From Saccharothrix espanaensis DSM 44229 (GTDB taxonomy: Bacteria; Actinomycetota; Actinomycetes; Mycobacteriales; Pseudonocardiaceae), in NCBI RefSeq assembly GCF_000328705.1, contig NC_019673.1:4092001-4156000 (forward strand): a stretch of DNA of 64,000 bases, in the 5' to 3' direction. The translations under genes were made by a program, and so were the position numbers. Under the pieces are notes generated by a model, which was not told where the DNA came from, made no database searches, and was given only the letters and a program-made list of their open reading frames with translations. Positions within the stretch are counted from its first letter, which is position 1; each line of letters opens with the position of its first letter. Below are positions 46,394-55,632 of the stretch, piece by piece.

Positions 46394-46897
46394 ATGGGGT
46401 ACTCGTCGCAGGTGAGCGAATCCGAGCAGTCGGACCAGCGCCGGCTGGCCCGCAACTTCAACGAGCTGCTGCAAGAGTTGCGGGTGGCGCAGGCGGGTGT
46501 GCAGATCCTGTTCGGGTTCCTGCTGTCCATCGCCTTCACCGACCGGTACGCGGCGGCGGACTCCTACGTCCGCGTCACGCACATGATCACGATCCTGTTC
46601 TCGGCCGGGGCCGTCGCGTTGTTGACCGCGCCCGCCGCGTGGCACCGGATCCTGTTCCGGAAGGGGCGGCGCGAGGACATCATCGACGTGGCGAACCGGT
46701 TCGCCATCGGTGGCCTGGCGTGCCTGGCGGTCGCGATGACCGGAACGATCCTGTTGCTGGGCGAGGTCGTGGTGGGCGGGTGGGCGGCGATCGTGCTCGG
46801 TGCGGTCGCCGCGGTGTTCTTCGCCTCGCTGTGGTTCCTGCTGCCGTGGCGGGAACGCGGCGTGGACACCGTCGACTCCGACGACGGTCCGGCTTGA
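46394..46897 (+). CDS. DUF6328 family membrane protein
   Basis: This 167-aa protein begins with a cytoplasmic helix RRLARNFNELLQELRVAQAG and goes straight into VQILFGFLLSIAFTDRYAAA, the signature start of DUF6328 proteins. Three more hydrophobic helices follow (THMITILFSAGAVALLTAPA, GLACLAVAMTGTILLLGEVV, WAAIVLGAVAAVFFASLWFL). ATG 46394 fits the family; a GTG lies one codon before. Function of the family is unknown. It precedes the phytoene-desaturase-like gene by about 100 nt. Confidence 0.8.
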   Translation: MGYSSQVSESEQSDQRRLARNFNELLQELRVAQAGVQILFGFLLSIAFTDRYAAADSYVRVTHMITILFSAGAVALLTAPAAWHRILFRKGRREDIIDVANRFAIGGLACLAVAMTGTILLLGEVVVGGWAAIVLGAVAAVFFASLWFLLPWRERGVDTVDSDDGPA

Positions 46898-47000
46898 CGG
46901 CCGGGCCGCCGGTGCCGGCGTGGGCGCGCCGGGTGCCCCCAGGTCGGGCAGGCTCGGACCTGACGGGACGACGGACCGGGCAGCGAGGTCGGGAGGCGTG

Positions 47001-48587
47001 GTGAGCGAGTACGACGCGGTGGTCGTCGGGGCGGGGCCCAACGGCCTGGTGGCGGCGAACCTGCTGGCCGACGAGGGCTGGAGCGTCCTGGTCCTGGAGG
47101 CCGCCGCCGAGCCCGGCGGTGCCGTGCGCACGGCGGAGATCACCGCGCCCGGCTTCCGCAACGACCTGTTCAGCGCCTTCTACCCGCTCGGCGTGGCGTC
47201 CCCGGTGCTGCGCGGCCTGGGGCTGACCGACTACGGCCTGACCTGGGTGCACGCGCCCGAGGTGCTGGCCCACGTCTTCCCGGACGGGCGGACCGCGCTG
47301 CTGTCGCGCGACCTGGAGCGGACCGCCGAGTCGGTCGGCGCGTTCGCCCCGGGCGACGCGACCGCGTGGCGGGCGGAGTTCGAGCGGTGGCGGCGCGTCC
47401 GCGACGACCTGCTGGGCGCGGTGCTCCGGCCGTTCCCGCCGGTCCGCCCGGGTCTGCGGTTGCTGCGTGGGCTCGGCGCGTCCGACGCGCTGCGGTTCGC
47501 GCGGATGGTCGCCCAGCCCGTGCGCGCGTTCGGCGACGAGCGGTTCGCCGGCGACGGGGCGAAGATCCTGCTGGCCGGCAACGCCCTGCACACCGACCTG
47601 GGGCCGGACCACGCGGGCGGCGCGGTGTTCGGCTGGTTGCTCGCGATGCTCGGCCAGGACGTCGGCTTCCCGGTCCCTCAGGGCGGCGCGGGCGAACTGG
47701 CGCGCGCCTTGGTGCGCCGGCTGGACGCGCGCGGCGGCCGGGTGGAGTGCGGCAGGCCGGTCAGCCGGGTGGTCGTGGCCGACGGCCGGGCGCTCGGCGT
47801 CCGGGACGCCCACGGCGAGTTCGTGCGGGCCCGCCGCGCCGTGCTCGCCGACGTGCCCGCGCCGCCGCTCTACCTCGACCTCGTGGGACCCGACCACCTG
47901 CCCGCGCGGCTGCTCGACGACCTGGACCGCTTCCACTGGGACGACGCCACGATCAAGGTCGACTGGGCGTTGTCCGGTCCGGTCCCGTGGCTGTCCGAGG
48001 ACGCCCGCCGGGCGGGCACCCTGCACCTGGGCACGGACCTGGACGGCCTGGCCGACTTCGCCAACGACCTCGCCTGCCGGCGCGTGCCGCGCACCCCGTT
48101 CCTGCTGCTCGGCCAGATGACCACCACCGACCCCACCCGCTCGCCGGCGGGCACCGAGTCGGTCTGGGCCTACACCCACGTGCCGCGCGGCGACGCGTGG
48201 TCGGCCGACCGGCTGCGGGAGCGGGCCGACCTGGTGGAGCAGGTGGTCGAGCGGCACGCGCCGGGCTTCCGGGACCTGGTGCTGGCCCGGTCGGTGAGCG
48301 GTCCGGCCGAGTTGCGGGCGCGCGACCGCAGCCTGGACGGCGGCGCGATCAACGCCGGCACCTCGGCCGTCCACCAGCAACTGGTGTTCCGGCCGACGCC
48401 GGGGCTGTCCCGCGCGGACACCCCGATCGACCGGCTGTTCCTGGCGAGCGCGTCCGCCCACCCCGGCGGCGGGGTGCACGGCGCGTGCGGTGCGAACGCG
48501 GCCCGCGCGGCGCTCGCCCGGCACGGTCACGCCGGTGGCGCGTACCGGGCGGTGGTGGGCGCCCTCCAGCGGGCCCTCTACCGCTGA
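47001..48587 (+). CDS. NAD(P)/FAD-dependent oxidoreductase, phytoene desaturase-like
   Basis: This 528-aa flavoprotein starts YDAVVVGAGPNGLVAANLLA (Rossmann GxGxxG) followed by VLEAAAEPGGAVRTAE, as in CrtI/amine-oxidase-type proteins. NALHTDLGPDHAGGAVFGWL and VPQGGAGELARALVRRLDAR follow in the middle. The C-terminal FAD-contact end is LFLASASAHPGGGVHGACGA. It is the actinobacterial CrtI-like group often called pyridine nucleotide-disulfide oxidoreductase domain 2. GGGAGG precedes two GTG codons, of which 47001 has better spacing. There are no carotenoid genes nearby, so the substrate is unknown. Confidence 0.82.
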   Translation: MSEYDAVVVGAGPNGLVAANLLADEGWSVLVLEAAAEPGGAVRTAEITAPGFRNDLFSAFYPLGVASPVLRGLGLTDYGLTWVHAPEVLAHVFPDGRTALLSRDLERTAESVGAFAPGDATAWRAEFERWRRVRDDLLGAVLRPFPPVRPGLRLLRGLGASDALRFARMVAQPVRAFGDERFAGDGAKILLAGNALHTDLGPDHAGGAVFGWLLAMLGQDVGFPVPQGGAGELARALVRRLDARGGRVECGRPVSRVVVADGRALGVRDAHGEFVRARRAVLADVPAPPLYLDLVGPDHLPARLLDDLDRFHWDDATIKVDWALSGPVPWLSEDARRAGTLHLGTDLDGLADFANDLACRRVPRTPFLLLGQMTTTDPTRSPAGTESVWAYTHVPRGDAWSADRLRERADLVEQVVERHAPGFRDLVLARSVSGPAELRARDRSLDGGAINAGTSAVHQQLVFRPTPGLSRADTPIDRLFLASASAHPGGGVHGACGANAARAALARHGHAGGAYRAVVGALQRALYR

Positions 48588-49021
48588 TCGCCGTGCACGA
48601 CCAGGTCGGCCAGCCGCTTGAGGGTCTCCCTGTTGCGGGGCACCAGCAAGGCCGCCTGCACCCGTTCCGGCAGCAGGCTGCCCGGCCCGCTGACGGCCTT
48701 CTCGCGCATGGTGACCCTGGTGCCGCCGTCGGCGGCGGGCGCCAGGTCGAACCGGATCCAGGCGGCACCGACCGGCCACAGCTTGGCGTCCAGCTCCAGT
48801 GACTTGCCCGCCTCGACCGCGCGCACCACAGTCTCGTCCTCGATCTGTAGCGGCCAGGCACCGACGCTGTGCCGGATGCGCGTGCCGACCTCGGGCCACG
48901 CGCGGTCCACGTCGCGGATGTGCGTCGCGCCGACCACCCAACCGGCGTAGGACCACCCGTCGGCCAGTACCTCGAAGATCCGGTCGGGTGAACGGGGGAT
49001 GTCGAGTTCGACCTTCGCCAT
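48578..49021 (-). CDS. SRPBCC family protein
   Basis: This 147-aa intact START-like domain reads MAKVELDIPRSPDRIFEVLA, then WSYAGWVVGATHIRDVDRAW, VGAWPLQIEDETVVRAVEAG, and a final helix RVQAALLVPRNRETLKRLAD. Such proteins bind hydrophobic ligands. Its 3-prime end overlaps the oxidoreductase gene by 10 nt in convergent orientation, leaving no room for a terminator. In many actinomycetes this SRPBCC type sits beside the CrtI-like gene, suggesting a shared lipid or isoprenoid substrate. Confidence 0.85.
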   Translation of the reverse strand: MAKVELDIPRSPDRIFEVLADGWSYAGWVVGATHIRDVDRAWPEVGTRIRHSVGAWPLQIEDETVVRAVEAGKSLELDAKLWPVGAAWIRFDLAPAADGGTRVTMREKAVSGPGSLLPERVQAALLVPRNRETLKRLADLVVHGDQR

Positions 49022-49225
49022 GACCCTGGGTACCCCGCTCGTCGGTCCGGAATCCGGTTCGTCGGCACGATTCGTCCCGGGTGGACCCAGCGTGGGTCCG
49101 GCCCGTCGCGGCGGCGTGGGATTGCACCCGGACAGGTGGATTCGGCACGCCCGACGCGGTGCAGGGCGGCGGTCGGACGCCGGCACTGCCGGGCGCGGCC
49201 GGGCACGGCGGCCGACAATCGTGGC

Positions 49226-49441
49226 ATGGGTGACAAGGAACTGCACAAGGGAGACGAGGTCGCGTGGTCCAGCCACGGGCAGACGGTGCACGGTGAGGTG
49301 GTCGAGAAGATCACCGAGGACACCGAGGCCGCCGGCAGGCAGGTCCGCGCGTCGGAGGACGAGCCGCAGTACCGGGTGCGCAGCGACAAGAGCGGCAAGG
49401 ACGCCGTGCACAAGCCGAGCGCGTTGAAGGACGACTCGTGA
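49226..49441 (+). CDS. Tudor-like (hypervirulence-associated HVA1-type) small protein
   Basis: This 71-aa protein reads LHKGDEVAWSSHGQTVHGEV, VEKITEDTE, then QYRVRSDKSGKDAVHKPSAL. The GDxVxWxSHGxxVxGxV start and YxVxSDKSGxxAxHKPxAL end are the signature of the HVA1/DUF2945 Tudor-like domain. It is coupled to the DUF3140 gene by a GTGA overlap, a pairing common in actinomycetes. The role is unknown; binding to nucleic acid or modified protein is a guess from the fold. Confidence 0.85.
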   Translation: MGDKELHKGDEVAWSSHGQTVHGEVVEKITEDTEAAGRQVRASEDEPQYRVRSDKSGKDAVHKPSALKDDS

Positions 49442-49746
49442 GCGAGGACTTCGACGAGGCGGTGAACATGACGGCGGCCGAGTTGGAACGCTGGCTGGCG
49501 ACCGACGAGTCCAAGTCCGCCGGCCAGTCCGAGGGCGGCGAGTCGGTCGGGCACGCGTCCGGCAGGCACATCGTCAAGGTGCTGCGGAAGAAGAAGGCCG
49601 AGTTGACCGACGACGACCACGCCCACATGCGCAAGGTCGTCGGCTACGTCCACCGGCACCTCGCACAGCGGCCCGACGGCGATGTCGAGCACACGAAGTG
49701 GCGGTACTCGTTGATGAACTGGGGACACGACCCGTTGAAGAAGTGA
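49438..49746 (+). CDS. DUF3140 family protein
   Basis: This 102-aa protein has DEAVNMTAAELERWLATDES, SVGHASGRHIVKVLRKKKAE, then DHAHMRKVVGYVHRHLAQRP, and ends RYSLMNWGHDPLK. These are the landmarks of DUF3140, a small helical actinobacterial protein. GTG 49438 overlaps the HVA1-like stop. Charged, soluble and without a signal peptide; a nucleoid or stress role has been guessed for the family, but none is established here. Confidence 0.85.
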   Translation: MSEDFDEAVNMTAAELERWLATDESKSAGQSEGGESVGHASGRHIVKVLRKKKAELTDDDHAHMRKVVGYVHRHLAQRPDGDVEHTKWRYSLMNWGHDPLKK

Positions 49747-49930
49747 CGCTGCGGCTTTCGCTTTCGCGAGACGGTCGCGCGTCGACACGTTGAGTGACGA
49801 CGGCGGTCCTGCGTCCACACACGGGAGGGAAGAATCCACCGTGTCAGGTGATTCGGCCGTGGACGAATGGCGGGCATCGGCAGGTGGTGCGTGTACTTGA
49901 GTCCGTTGATCACGCACTGATCAGGAGGCA

Positions 49931-50221
49931 ATGGTGAGGTCGTTCGTGGCGAGGATTTCGGCAGTGGGCATGGCTCTGGTGGTCGCGGGTTTCCTGGCAC
50001 CCCAGGCAGCCACGGCGTCCGCAGCGCCGCGCAGCTTCTCCGACTGCATGGACATCGCCGTCGAGCACGACGCCGACGTGTGGATCGCCCACGACGCCTG
50101 CGAGTCCACCTCCATCACGGCCTGCTACCGGATCTTCCGCGACGAGTACGGCCGGCAGGAGTGGGCCCTGCGCGCCTGCAAGGCCCGCGACGACCAGCGC
50201 TCCGACGCCTCGGCCAGCTAG
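49931..50221 (+). CDS. Small secreted Cys-containing protein (96 aa)
   Basis: ATG 49931 follows AGGAGGCA. A signal peptide (SFVARISAVGMALVVAGFLA) ends near ASA. The mature 60-residue part has four cysteines (FSDCMDIAVE, AHDACESTS, ACYRIF, LRACKARD), enough for two disulfides, and is rich in Asp and Arg. No family is recognised. Its stop overlaps by 4 nt the end of the convergent zinc-ribbon gene. Confidence 0.75.
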   Translation: MVRSFVARISAVGMALVVAGFLAPQAATASAAPRSFSDCMDIAVEHDADVWIAHDACESTSITACYRIFRDEYGRQEWALRACKARDDQRSDASAS

Positions 50222-51252
50222 ATCAGGGACGGGTAGCGGGAGTTCCACAGGTCGTCGTAGACGGCGCGCAGCCAGGGTTCGCGGACGGCGGGCAGGCGGG
50301 CCAGCGTGTGGAGGAGGGCGTCCGGGTACGGCCGGACCCACCGCCACTCGCGCGTCGGCGGCGGGTCGTCGCGGAGGAACTCGCGGGGCAGTCCGCCGGT
50401 GGCCGGGATCAGCGGTCCCGGGTGGAAGGCCAGGGTGGTCCACAGGCCGGCAGCCACCGGGACCGCGGTCGCGGCACCGGGCGGTCGCCACGGCCGGCCC
50501 GTGCGCGGGTGCCGGGGCACCAGGACGATGTCGGCGGTGTCCTGGGCGGGTAGGCCGGGGCCGGCCAGGGTCGCGACCTTCGCCGGTCCCGCCGGCGGCA
50601 GCACCTCCAGCACGGTGCCGAAGGAGTTGGCGACGACCCCGTCCGGGACGGTCACCGGCATGCCCGCCGATGCCGCCAACAGGTGGGCCAGCGCGACCCC
50701 GGCCTCGACCTCCAGCCGCGCGGTGTCCTCCTCGAACGGCTCGACGGGTCGCGTCACGGTCGCCCAGTCGGGTGTCGGGCCGGCCGGGGTACCTGTGGGC
50801 GTGCGGCGGACGGCGCCCGGTACCAGCCACGTGGCCTGCCACAACGAGCAGTCGTCGATGCGGGTCGCCACCACTCGCCCGCAGTCCGCGCACGCCAGGT
50901 TCGGGCCGGTGCGCCCGTCGAGCCCGCAGCAGCGGCCGTCGAGGCGCGTCGGGATCAGGACGGTGCCCCGGGTGTCGCCCGGCGCGACCACGATCGCCCC
51001 CGGCGCGCCCGTGGACAGGGCGTGGACCGGGGCGAACACGCCGCGTGCCGCCGCCTCGCCCGGCTCCAGCCCGCTCCACGGCCGCCACGGCGCGCCGGAC
51101 GGTGCCGGGTCCACGGCGTAGGTCCCCGCTTCCACGAGCGGCGGCAACGCCACACCGTTGCCGTACGCGCGGTGGGCGTGCTCGGGCAGCGCAACCCGCG
51201 TCACCGGGACGGTCAGCGCGGCCCCGCACCCGGCGCACTCGAACACCACCAC
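50218..51252 (-). CDS. Zinc-ribbon hypothetical protein (344 aa)
   Basis: GTG 51252 (the first of three consecutive GTG codons) follows GGGGGGAT. It begins VVVFECAGCGAALTVPVTRV, a CxxC knuckle. The middle has GRCCGLDGRTGPNLACADCG, a second CC...CxxC site, so a structural zinc site is likely. The C-terminal half is Pro-rich with WRWVRPYPDALLHTLARLPA near the end. It is a cytoplasmic protein without helices long enough for membranes. Similar hypothetical proteins occur in actinomycetes; function is unknown. Confidence 0.7.
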   Translation of the reverse strand: MVVFECAGCGAALTVPVTRVALPEHAHRAYGNGVALPPLVEAGTYAVDPAPSGAPWRPWSGLEPGEAAARGVFAPVHALSTGAPGAIVVAPGDTRGTVLIPTRLDGRCCGLDGRTGPNLACADCGRVVATRIDDCSLWQATWLVPGAVRRTPTGTPAGPTPDWATVTRPVEPFEEDTARLEVEAGVALAHLLAASAGMPVTVPDGVVANSFGTVLEVLPPAGPAKVATLAGPGLPAQDTADIVLVPRHPRTGRPWRPPGAATAVPVAAGLWTTLAFHPGPLIPATGGLPREFLRDDPPPTREWRWVRPYPDALLHTLARLPAVREPWLRAVYDDLWNSRYPSLI

Positions 51253-51357
51253 GGATCCCCCCAAGGTAGGCAGCCCTCGAACATATCCCGGCACGGCACA
51301 GGTGGACAAACGATTTAGGTGCGCGGGCCGAGGGGTCAGCCGGGTGGCGTGGCGGGG

Positions 51358-52026
51358 TCAGCCGTTCTCGCGGGTCGACGGGTCCGGCTTGCGCAGGCGG
51401 GTGGCGAGGACGGCGGCCTGGGTGCGGCGTTCGAGGCCGAGTTTGGCCAGCAGGTGGGAGACGTAGTTCTTGATGGTCTTCTCGGCGAGGAACATCTGCT
51501 CGGCGATCTGGCGGTTGGTGAGGCCGCGTCCGATGTGGTCGAGGACGACGCGTTCCTGTTCGGTGAGCATTCGGACGGGGTCGCCGTGTTCGCGTTCGCG
51601 GCGGATGCGGTTGAGCAGGGCGGAGGTGGAGCGGGCGTCGAGCAGGGATTCGCCGGCGGCGACGGTGCGGACGGCGGAGACGAGGTCGGTGCCGAGGATG
51701 CGTTTGAGGACGAAGCCGGAGGCGCCGGCCATGATGGCGTCGAACAGGGCTTCGTCGTCGGTGAAGGAGGTGAGCATGAGGCATTTGAGGTCGGGCAGCA
51801 GGGAGCGCAGTTCGCGGCACAGTTCGATGCCGTTGCCGTCGGGCAGGCGGACGTCGAGCACGGCGACGTCGGCTCGGCTGCCGGGTACCCGGGCCAGGGC
51901 TTCGGCCACCGATCCGGCCTCGCCGACCACGTCCAGGTCGTCCGCGCTGTTCAACAGCTCGCGGACCCCGACCCGGACCACCTCGTGGTCGTCCACGAGG
52001 AACACCTTCGCGCCCATCTCAGCCAT
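51358..52026 (-). CDS. DevR/DosR-like NarL-family response regulator
   Basis: This 222-aa protein has a receiver domain [20 protein letters not shown] with phospho-acceptor Asp58 ([19 protein letters not shown]), [20 protein letters not shown] and the conserved Lys in [10 protein letters not shown]-terminal LuxR helix-turn-helix follows, [20 protein letters not shown] then [20 protein letters not shown]. This closely follows the layout of mycobacterial DevR, including the TxxTIKNYVS recognition helix. ATG 52026 follows GGGAGG. A 45-aa membrane protein is encoded just upstream. The likely partner is the DevS-like kinase at 26.2 kb; likely targets carry the GGGACCT-type box. Confidence 0.9.
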   Translation of the reverse strand: MAEMGAKVFLVDDHEVVRVGVRELLNSADDLDVVGEAGSVAEALARVPGSRADVAVLDVRLPDGNGIELCRELRSLLPDLKCLMLTSFTDDEALFDAIMAGASGFVLKRILGTDLVSAVRTVAAGESLLDARSTSALLNRIRREREHGDPVRMLTEQERVVLDHIGRGLTNRQIAEQMFLAEKTIKNYVSHLLAKLGLERRTQAAVLATRLRKPDPSTRENG

Positions 52027-52055
52027 CATGCCTCCCACGATCAGCGTATGGGGTG

Positions 52056-52193
52056 TCACCGGCGCGCGTGACGCCCGGTCGGGCGGGGACGCCGCAGCGC
52101 GACGACTGCCAGGGTGGTCGCCGACGTGATCGCGAGCACGCCCGCCGCCGCGTGCGGTACCAGGCCGTGGTCCAGTCCGAAGTACCAGCTCAT
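52056..52193 (-). CDS. Small membrane protein (45 aa) upstream of the DevR-like gene
   Basis: ATG 52193 lies 6 nt after GGGAGGAG. The protein reads [20 protein letters not shown], then [18 protein letters not shown] and a basic end GRHARR, a single transmembrane helix with the basic tail in the cytoplasm. Codon bias is gene-like. It stops 29 nt before the regulator start, so the two are probably cotranscribed. No family is recognised. It could be a small modulator of the sensor system or merely a leader gene. Confidence 0.6.
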   Translation of the reverse strand: MSWYFGLDHGLVPHAAAGVLAITSATTLAVVALRRPRPTGRHARR

Positions 52194-52357
52194 CCTCACT
52201 CCTCCCGCCGTCCATTGCGCCATCCGGGCGATCTGCTGAACGCGGTCTTTGGTCCTCGATCGGCCGGGACCTACGGCCGCTGCCGGCGTGCCGGCGGGCG
52301 CTTAGCGTCGGTGTTGTCGGCGCGCGCGCAGCGCTGTCTTCGGAAAGGATTGGGCTC
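52194..52357. promoter_or_regulatory. Divergent regulatory region with DevR-type box
   Basis: GGGACCTACGGCC (52267-52279) has its centre 31 nt before TAGCGT (52304-52309), placing it near -43 of the stress-protein transcript, the usual site for DevR activation. Just upstream GGTCCT (52252-52257) forms a partial inverted repeat with GGGACC (52267-52272), the same 6-9-6 arrangement as at 26165-26185. The region also serves the divergent regulator operon. Confidence 0.55.
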
Positions 52358-53227
52358 ATGAGCGATCCGATCGTGGTCGGTGTGGACGGTTCGGCCTCGG
52401 CGCTGTCGGCGGTGAAGTGGGCCGCCGCCGAGGCGGCCCGGCACCGCCTGCCGCTCAAGCTGGTGCACGCCTACCTGGTGCCCGGCCGCGGCTACCCGGA
52501 GATCGTGCTGACCGGGCACGAGGTGCGCCAGGCGCTGGAGGACCAGGGCCGGCAGTGGCTGGCCGAGGCGGAGGCCGCCGCGCTGGCGGCCGCGCCCGGG
52601 GTCGAGGTGTCGGTGGCGCTGGAGCACTCGGGTGCGGCCGGCGCGATGGTGTGGGAGTCCAAGCGCGCCCGGACCGTCGTGCTCGGCTCACGGGGGCTGG
52701 GCGGGTTCACCGGCGTGCTGGTCGGGTCGGTCGCGGTGGCCGTGGCGGCGCACGGCGAGTGCCCGGTGGTCGTGGTGCGCGGGTCGGTGCCCGAGGACGG
52801 GCCGGTCGTGGTCGGGGTGGACGGGTCGCCCGCGAGCGAACGGGCGGTGGGCTTCGCGTTCGAGGCCGCGTCGATGCGCGACGTCCCGCTGGTCGCGGTG
52901 CTGGCCGGCGACGACTTCGCGGTGGACGGCGTGTTCGGCGGTCCGCTCGCGGTGGACTGGGAGCGGGTCGAGGAGGAGGAGCGGCTGGTGCTCGCCGAGC
53001 GGCTGGCCGGGTGGCAGGAGAAGTACCCGGACGTCGACGTCGAGCGGGTCGTGGTGCAGGACCGGCCGGCGCGCGCCCTGCTCAAGATCGCGGAGCGGGC
53101 GCAGCTGCTCGTGGTCGGCAGCCGGGGGCGCGGCGGGTTCAAGGGCATGGTGCTCGGCTCGACCAGCCAGACGCTGGTCTACCACTCGCCGTGCCCGCTG
53201 GCCGTGGTCCGACCGCCCGCCGACTGA
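52358..53227 (+). CDS. Universal stress protein, two tandem Usp domains
   Basis: This 289-aa protein has domain 1 from [20 protein letters not shown] to [20 protein letters not shown], and domain 2 from [20 protein letters not shown] to [20 protein letters not shown]. Each domain ends with the GxxGxxxGS(V/T) ATP-binding loop. Such tandem Usp proteins are typical DosR-regulon members. ATG follows AAAGGA. The gene is followed within 80 nt by phosphoketolase, so the stress protein and fermentation enzymes may form one transcript. Confidence 0.92.
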   Translation: MSDPIVVGVDGSASALSAVKWAAAEAARHRLPLKLVHAYLVPGRGYPEIVLTGHEVRQALEDQGRQWLAEAEAAALAAAPGVEVSVALEHSGAAGAMVWESKRARTVVLGSRGLGGFTGVLVGSVAVAVAAHGECPVVVVRGSVPEDGPVVVGVDGSPASERAVGFAFEAASMRDVPLVAVLAGDDFAVDGVFGGPLAVDWERVEEEERLVLAERLAGWQEKYPDVDVERVVVQDRPARALLKIAERAQLLVVGSRGRGGFKGMVLGSTSQTLVYHSPCPLAVVRPPAD

Positions 53228-53304
53228 ACCTCGTGTGGCAGGGCGGCCGCAACCGGGTAGCCCCGCCGTGGAGACAACCGAACCCAGGGGAGAGGGCCTC
53301 ACGG

Positions 53305-55632
53305 ATGACGGACCTGGCACTGGTCGACGCCTACTGGCGCGCCGCGAACTACCTGTCGGCCGGTCAGATCTACCTGTTGGACAACCCGCTGCTGACCGAA
53401 CCGCTGACCCCGGAGCACATCAAGCCCCGGCTGCTGGGCCACTGGGGCACCACGCCCGGCCTGAACTTCCTCTACGCCCACCTCAACCGGGCGATCCGGG
53501 AGCGGGACGTCGAGGTGCTGTTCGTGACCGGGCCCGGTCACGGCGGCCCGGCGCTGCTGGCCAACACCTGGTTGGAGGGCTCCTACAGCGAGAACTACCC
53601 GGACGTGCCGCGCGACGAGGAGGGGATGCGCCGGTTGTTCCGGCAGTTCTCCTTCCCGGGCGGGGTCCCGAGTCATGTCGCGCCGGAGGTGCCGGGCTCG
53701 ATCCACGAGGGCGGGGAGCTGGGGTACTCGCTGGCGCACGCGTTCGGCGCGGCGTTCGACAACCCGGACCTGCTGGTGGCGTGCGTGATCGGCGACGGCG
53801 AGGCGGAGACCGGCCCGCTGGCGGCCAGCTGGCACGGCAACAAGTTCCTCGACCCGGCGCGCGACGGTGTCGTGCTGCCGATCCTGCACCTCAACGGCTA
53901 CAAGATCGCCAACCCGGCGGTGCTGGCGCGGATCCCGCACGAGGAGCTGGACGCGCTGCTGCGCGGCTACGGCTACGCGCCGCACTACGTGGAGGGTGCC
54001 GACCCGGCGGCGATGCACGCCCGGATGGCCGAGGTGCTCGACGGCGTGCTGGACGAGGTCCGCCGCATCAAGGAGTCCGGCGACGGCGAGCGACCGCGCT
54101 GGCCGATGATCGTCCTGCGCAGCCCGAAGGGGTGGACCGGTCCGTCCGAAGTGGACGGTGTGCCGATCGAGGGCACGTGGCGGGCGCACCAGGTGCCGCT
54201 CGCGGGCGTGCGGGACAACCCCGAGCACCTGCGGCAGTTGGAGACGTGGCTGCGCTCGTACCGGCCGCAGGAGCTGTTCGACGACCACGGCCGGCCGAAA
54301 CCGGAACTGCTGGCGCTCGCGCCCTCCGGCACCCGCCGGATGGGCTCGACCCCGCACGCCAACGGCGGCCTGCTGCTGAGGGAGTTGCGGCTGCCGTCCG
54401 TCGCCGCGCACAGCGTCGAGGTGACCAAGCACGGCACCACGACGTCCGAACCGACGCGCGTGCTCGGCCGGCTGCTGCGCGATGTCATGACCCTGAACGC
54501 GGACGAGAAGAACTTCCGGTTGTTCGGGCCGGACGAGACGGCGTCGAACCGGTTGGACGCGGTGTACGAGGCGACCGCGAAGCAGTGGCAGGCCGAACGT
54601 CTGCCGACCGACGAGCACCTGGAGCCGAACGGTCGGGTGGTGGAGGTGCTGTCCGAGCACCTGTGCCAGGGGTTCCTGGAGGGTTATCTGCTGACCGGGC
54701 GGCACGGGCTGTTCAACTGCTACGAGGCGTTCATCCACATCGTGGACTCGATGTTCAACCAGCACGCCAAGTGGCTGGGCACGAGCCGGAAGCTGCCGTG
54801 GCGGCGGTCGGTGGCGTCGTTGAACTACCTGCTGTCGTCGCACGTGTGGCGGCAGGATCACAACGGGTTCTCGCACCAGGACCCGGGGTTCATCGACCAC
54901 GTGATGAACAAGAAGGCCGAGGTGGTGCGGGTCTACCTGCCGCCGGACACCAACACGCTGCTGTCGGTCGCCGACCACTGCCTGCGCAGCCGTGACTACG
55001 TCAACGTGGTCGTGTCGGGCAAGAACCTGACGCCGGACTGGCTGGGTCCGCAGGAGGCGGCGCTGCACTGCGCGCGCGGCGCGGGCACGTGGGAGTGGGC
55101 GGGGACGGCCGACGGCGAGCCGGACGTGGTGCTGGCGTGCGCGGGCGACGCGCCGACGTTGGAGGTGATGGCGGCGGCGGCGCTGCTGCGGGAGCACCTG
55201 CCGGAGTTGCGGGTGCGGGTGGTCAACGTGGTCGACCTGATGCGGTTGCAGCCGGAGACCGAGCACCCGCACGGGATGCCGGACCGCGAGTTCGACGCGT
55301 TGTTCACGCCCGACCGGCCGGTGATCTTCGCCTACCACGGCTACCCGTGGCTGATCCACCGGCTGACCTACCGGCGGGCCAACCACGTCAACCTGCACGT
55401 GCGCGGCTACAAGGAGGAGGGCACCACGACCACGCCGTTCGACATGCTGGTGCTCAACGACATGGACCGGTACCGGTTGGTGATCGACGTGATCGACCGG
55501 GTGCCGGGGCTGGGCGTCCGGGCCGCCGGGCTGCGTCAACTGATGCAGGACCAGCGGACCCGGCACCACACCTGGATCCGGGAGCACGGCGAGGACCTGC
55601 CCGAAGTCCGCGACTGGGCCTGGCCGTACTGA
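53305..55632 (+). CDS. xfp: Phosphoketolase (xylulose 5-phosphate/fructose 6-phosphate)
   Basis: This 775-aa TPP enzyme cleaves xylulose 5-phosphate or fructose 6-phosphate with phosphate to acetyl phosphate plus a triose or tetrose phosphate. Landmarks are [14 protein letters not shown] at the N terminus, [38 protein letters not shown] and [40 protein letters not shown] (TPP/Mg site), [15 protein letters not shown] and the C-terminal [20 protein letters not shown] follow. Length is normal. Its TGATG overlap with acetate kinase couples the two, turning acetyl phosphate into acetate and ATP without oxygen. Confidence 0.95.
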   Translation: MTDLALVDAYWRAANYLSAGQIYLLDNPLLTEPLTPEHIKPRLLGHWGTTPGLNFLYAHLNRAIRERDVEVLFVTGPGHGGPALLANTWLEGSYSENYPDVPRDEEGMRRLFRQFSFPGGVPSHVAPEVPGSIHEGGELGYSLAHAFGAAFDNPDLLVACVIGDGEAETGPLAASWHGNKFLDPARDGVVLPILHLNGYKIANPAVLARIPHEELDALLRGYGYAPHYVEGADPAAMHARMAEVLDGVLDEVRRIKESGDGERPRWPMIVLRSPKGWTGPSEVDGVPIEGTWRAHQVPLAGVRDNPEHLRQLETWLRSYRPQELFDDHGRPKPELLALAPSGTRRMGSTPHANGGLLLRELRLPSVAAHSVEVTKHGTTTSEPTRVLGRLLRDVMTLNADEKNFRLFGPDETASNRLDAVYEATAKQWQAERLPTDEHLEPNGRVVEVLSEHLCQGFLEGYLLTGRHGLFNCYEAFIHIVDSMFNQHAKWLGTSRKLPWRRSVASLNYLLSSHVWRQDHNGFSHQDPGFIDHVMNKKAEVVRVYLPPDTNTLLSVADHCLRSRDYVNVVVSGKNLTPDWLGPQEAALHCARGAGTWEWAGTADGEPDVVLACAGDAPTLEVMAAAALLREHLPELRVRVVNVVDLMRLQPETEHPHGMPDREFDALFTPDRPVIFAYHGYPWLIHRLTYRRANHVNLHVRGYKEEGTTTTPFDMLVLNDMDRYRLVIDVIDRVPGLGVRAAGLRQLMQDQRTRHHTWIREHGEDLPEVRDWAWPY

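Noticed and set aside
46680-49148. 822-codon minus-strand frame opposite the phytoene-desaturase-like gene
   Set aside because: Low-complexity Arg/Ala/Gly composition and complete overlap with a well-supported gene on the other strand.
49841-49903. 19-codon ORF with a possible ribosome site upstream of the secreted Cys protein
   Set aside because: Too short and without supporting context or codon evidence; it could be an upstream leader but cannot be supported.
50080-50553. Plus-strand frame continuing past the small secreted protein
   Set aside because: Out of phase with the signal-peptide protein and antisense to the zinc-ribbon gene.
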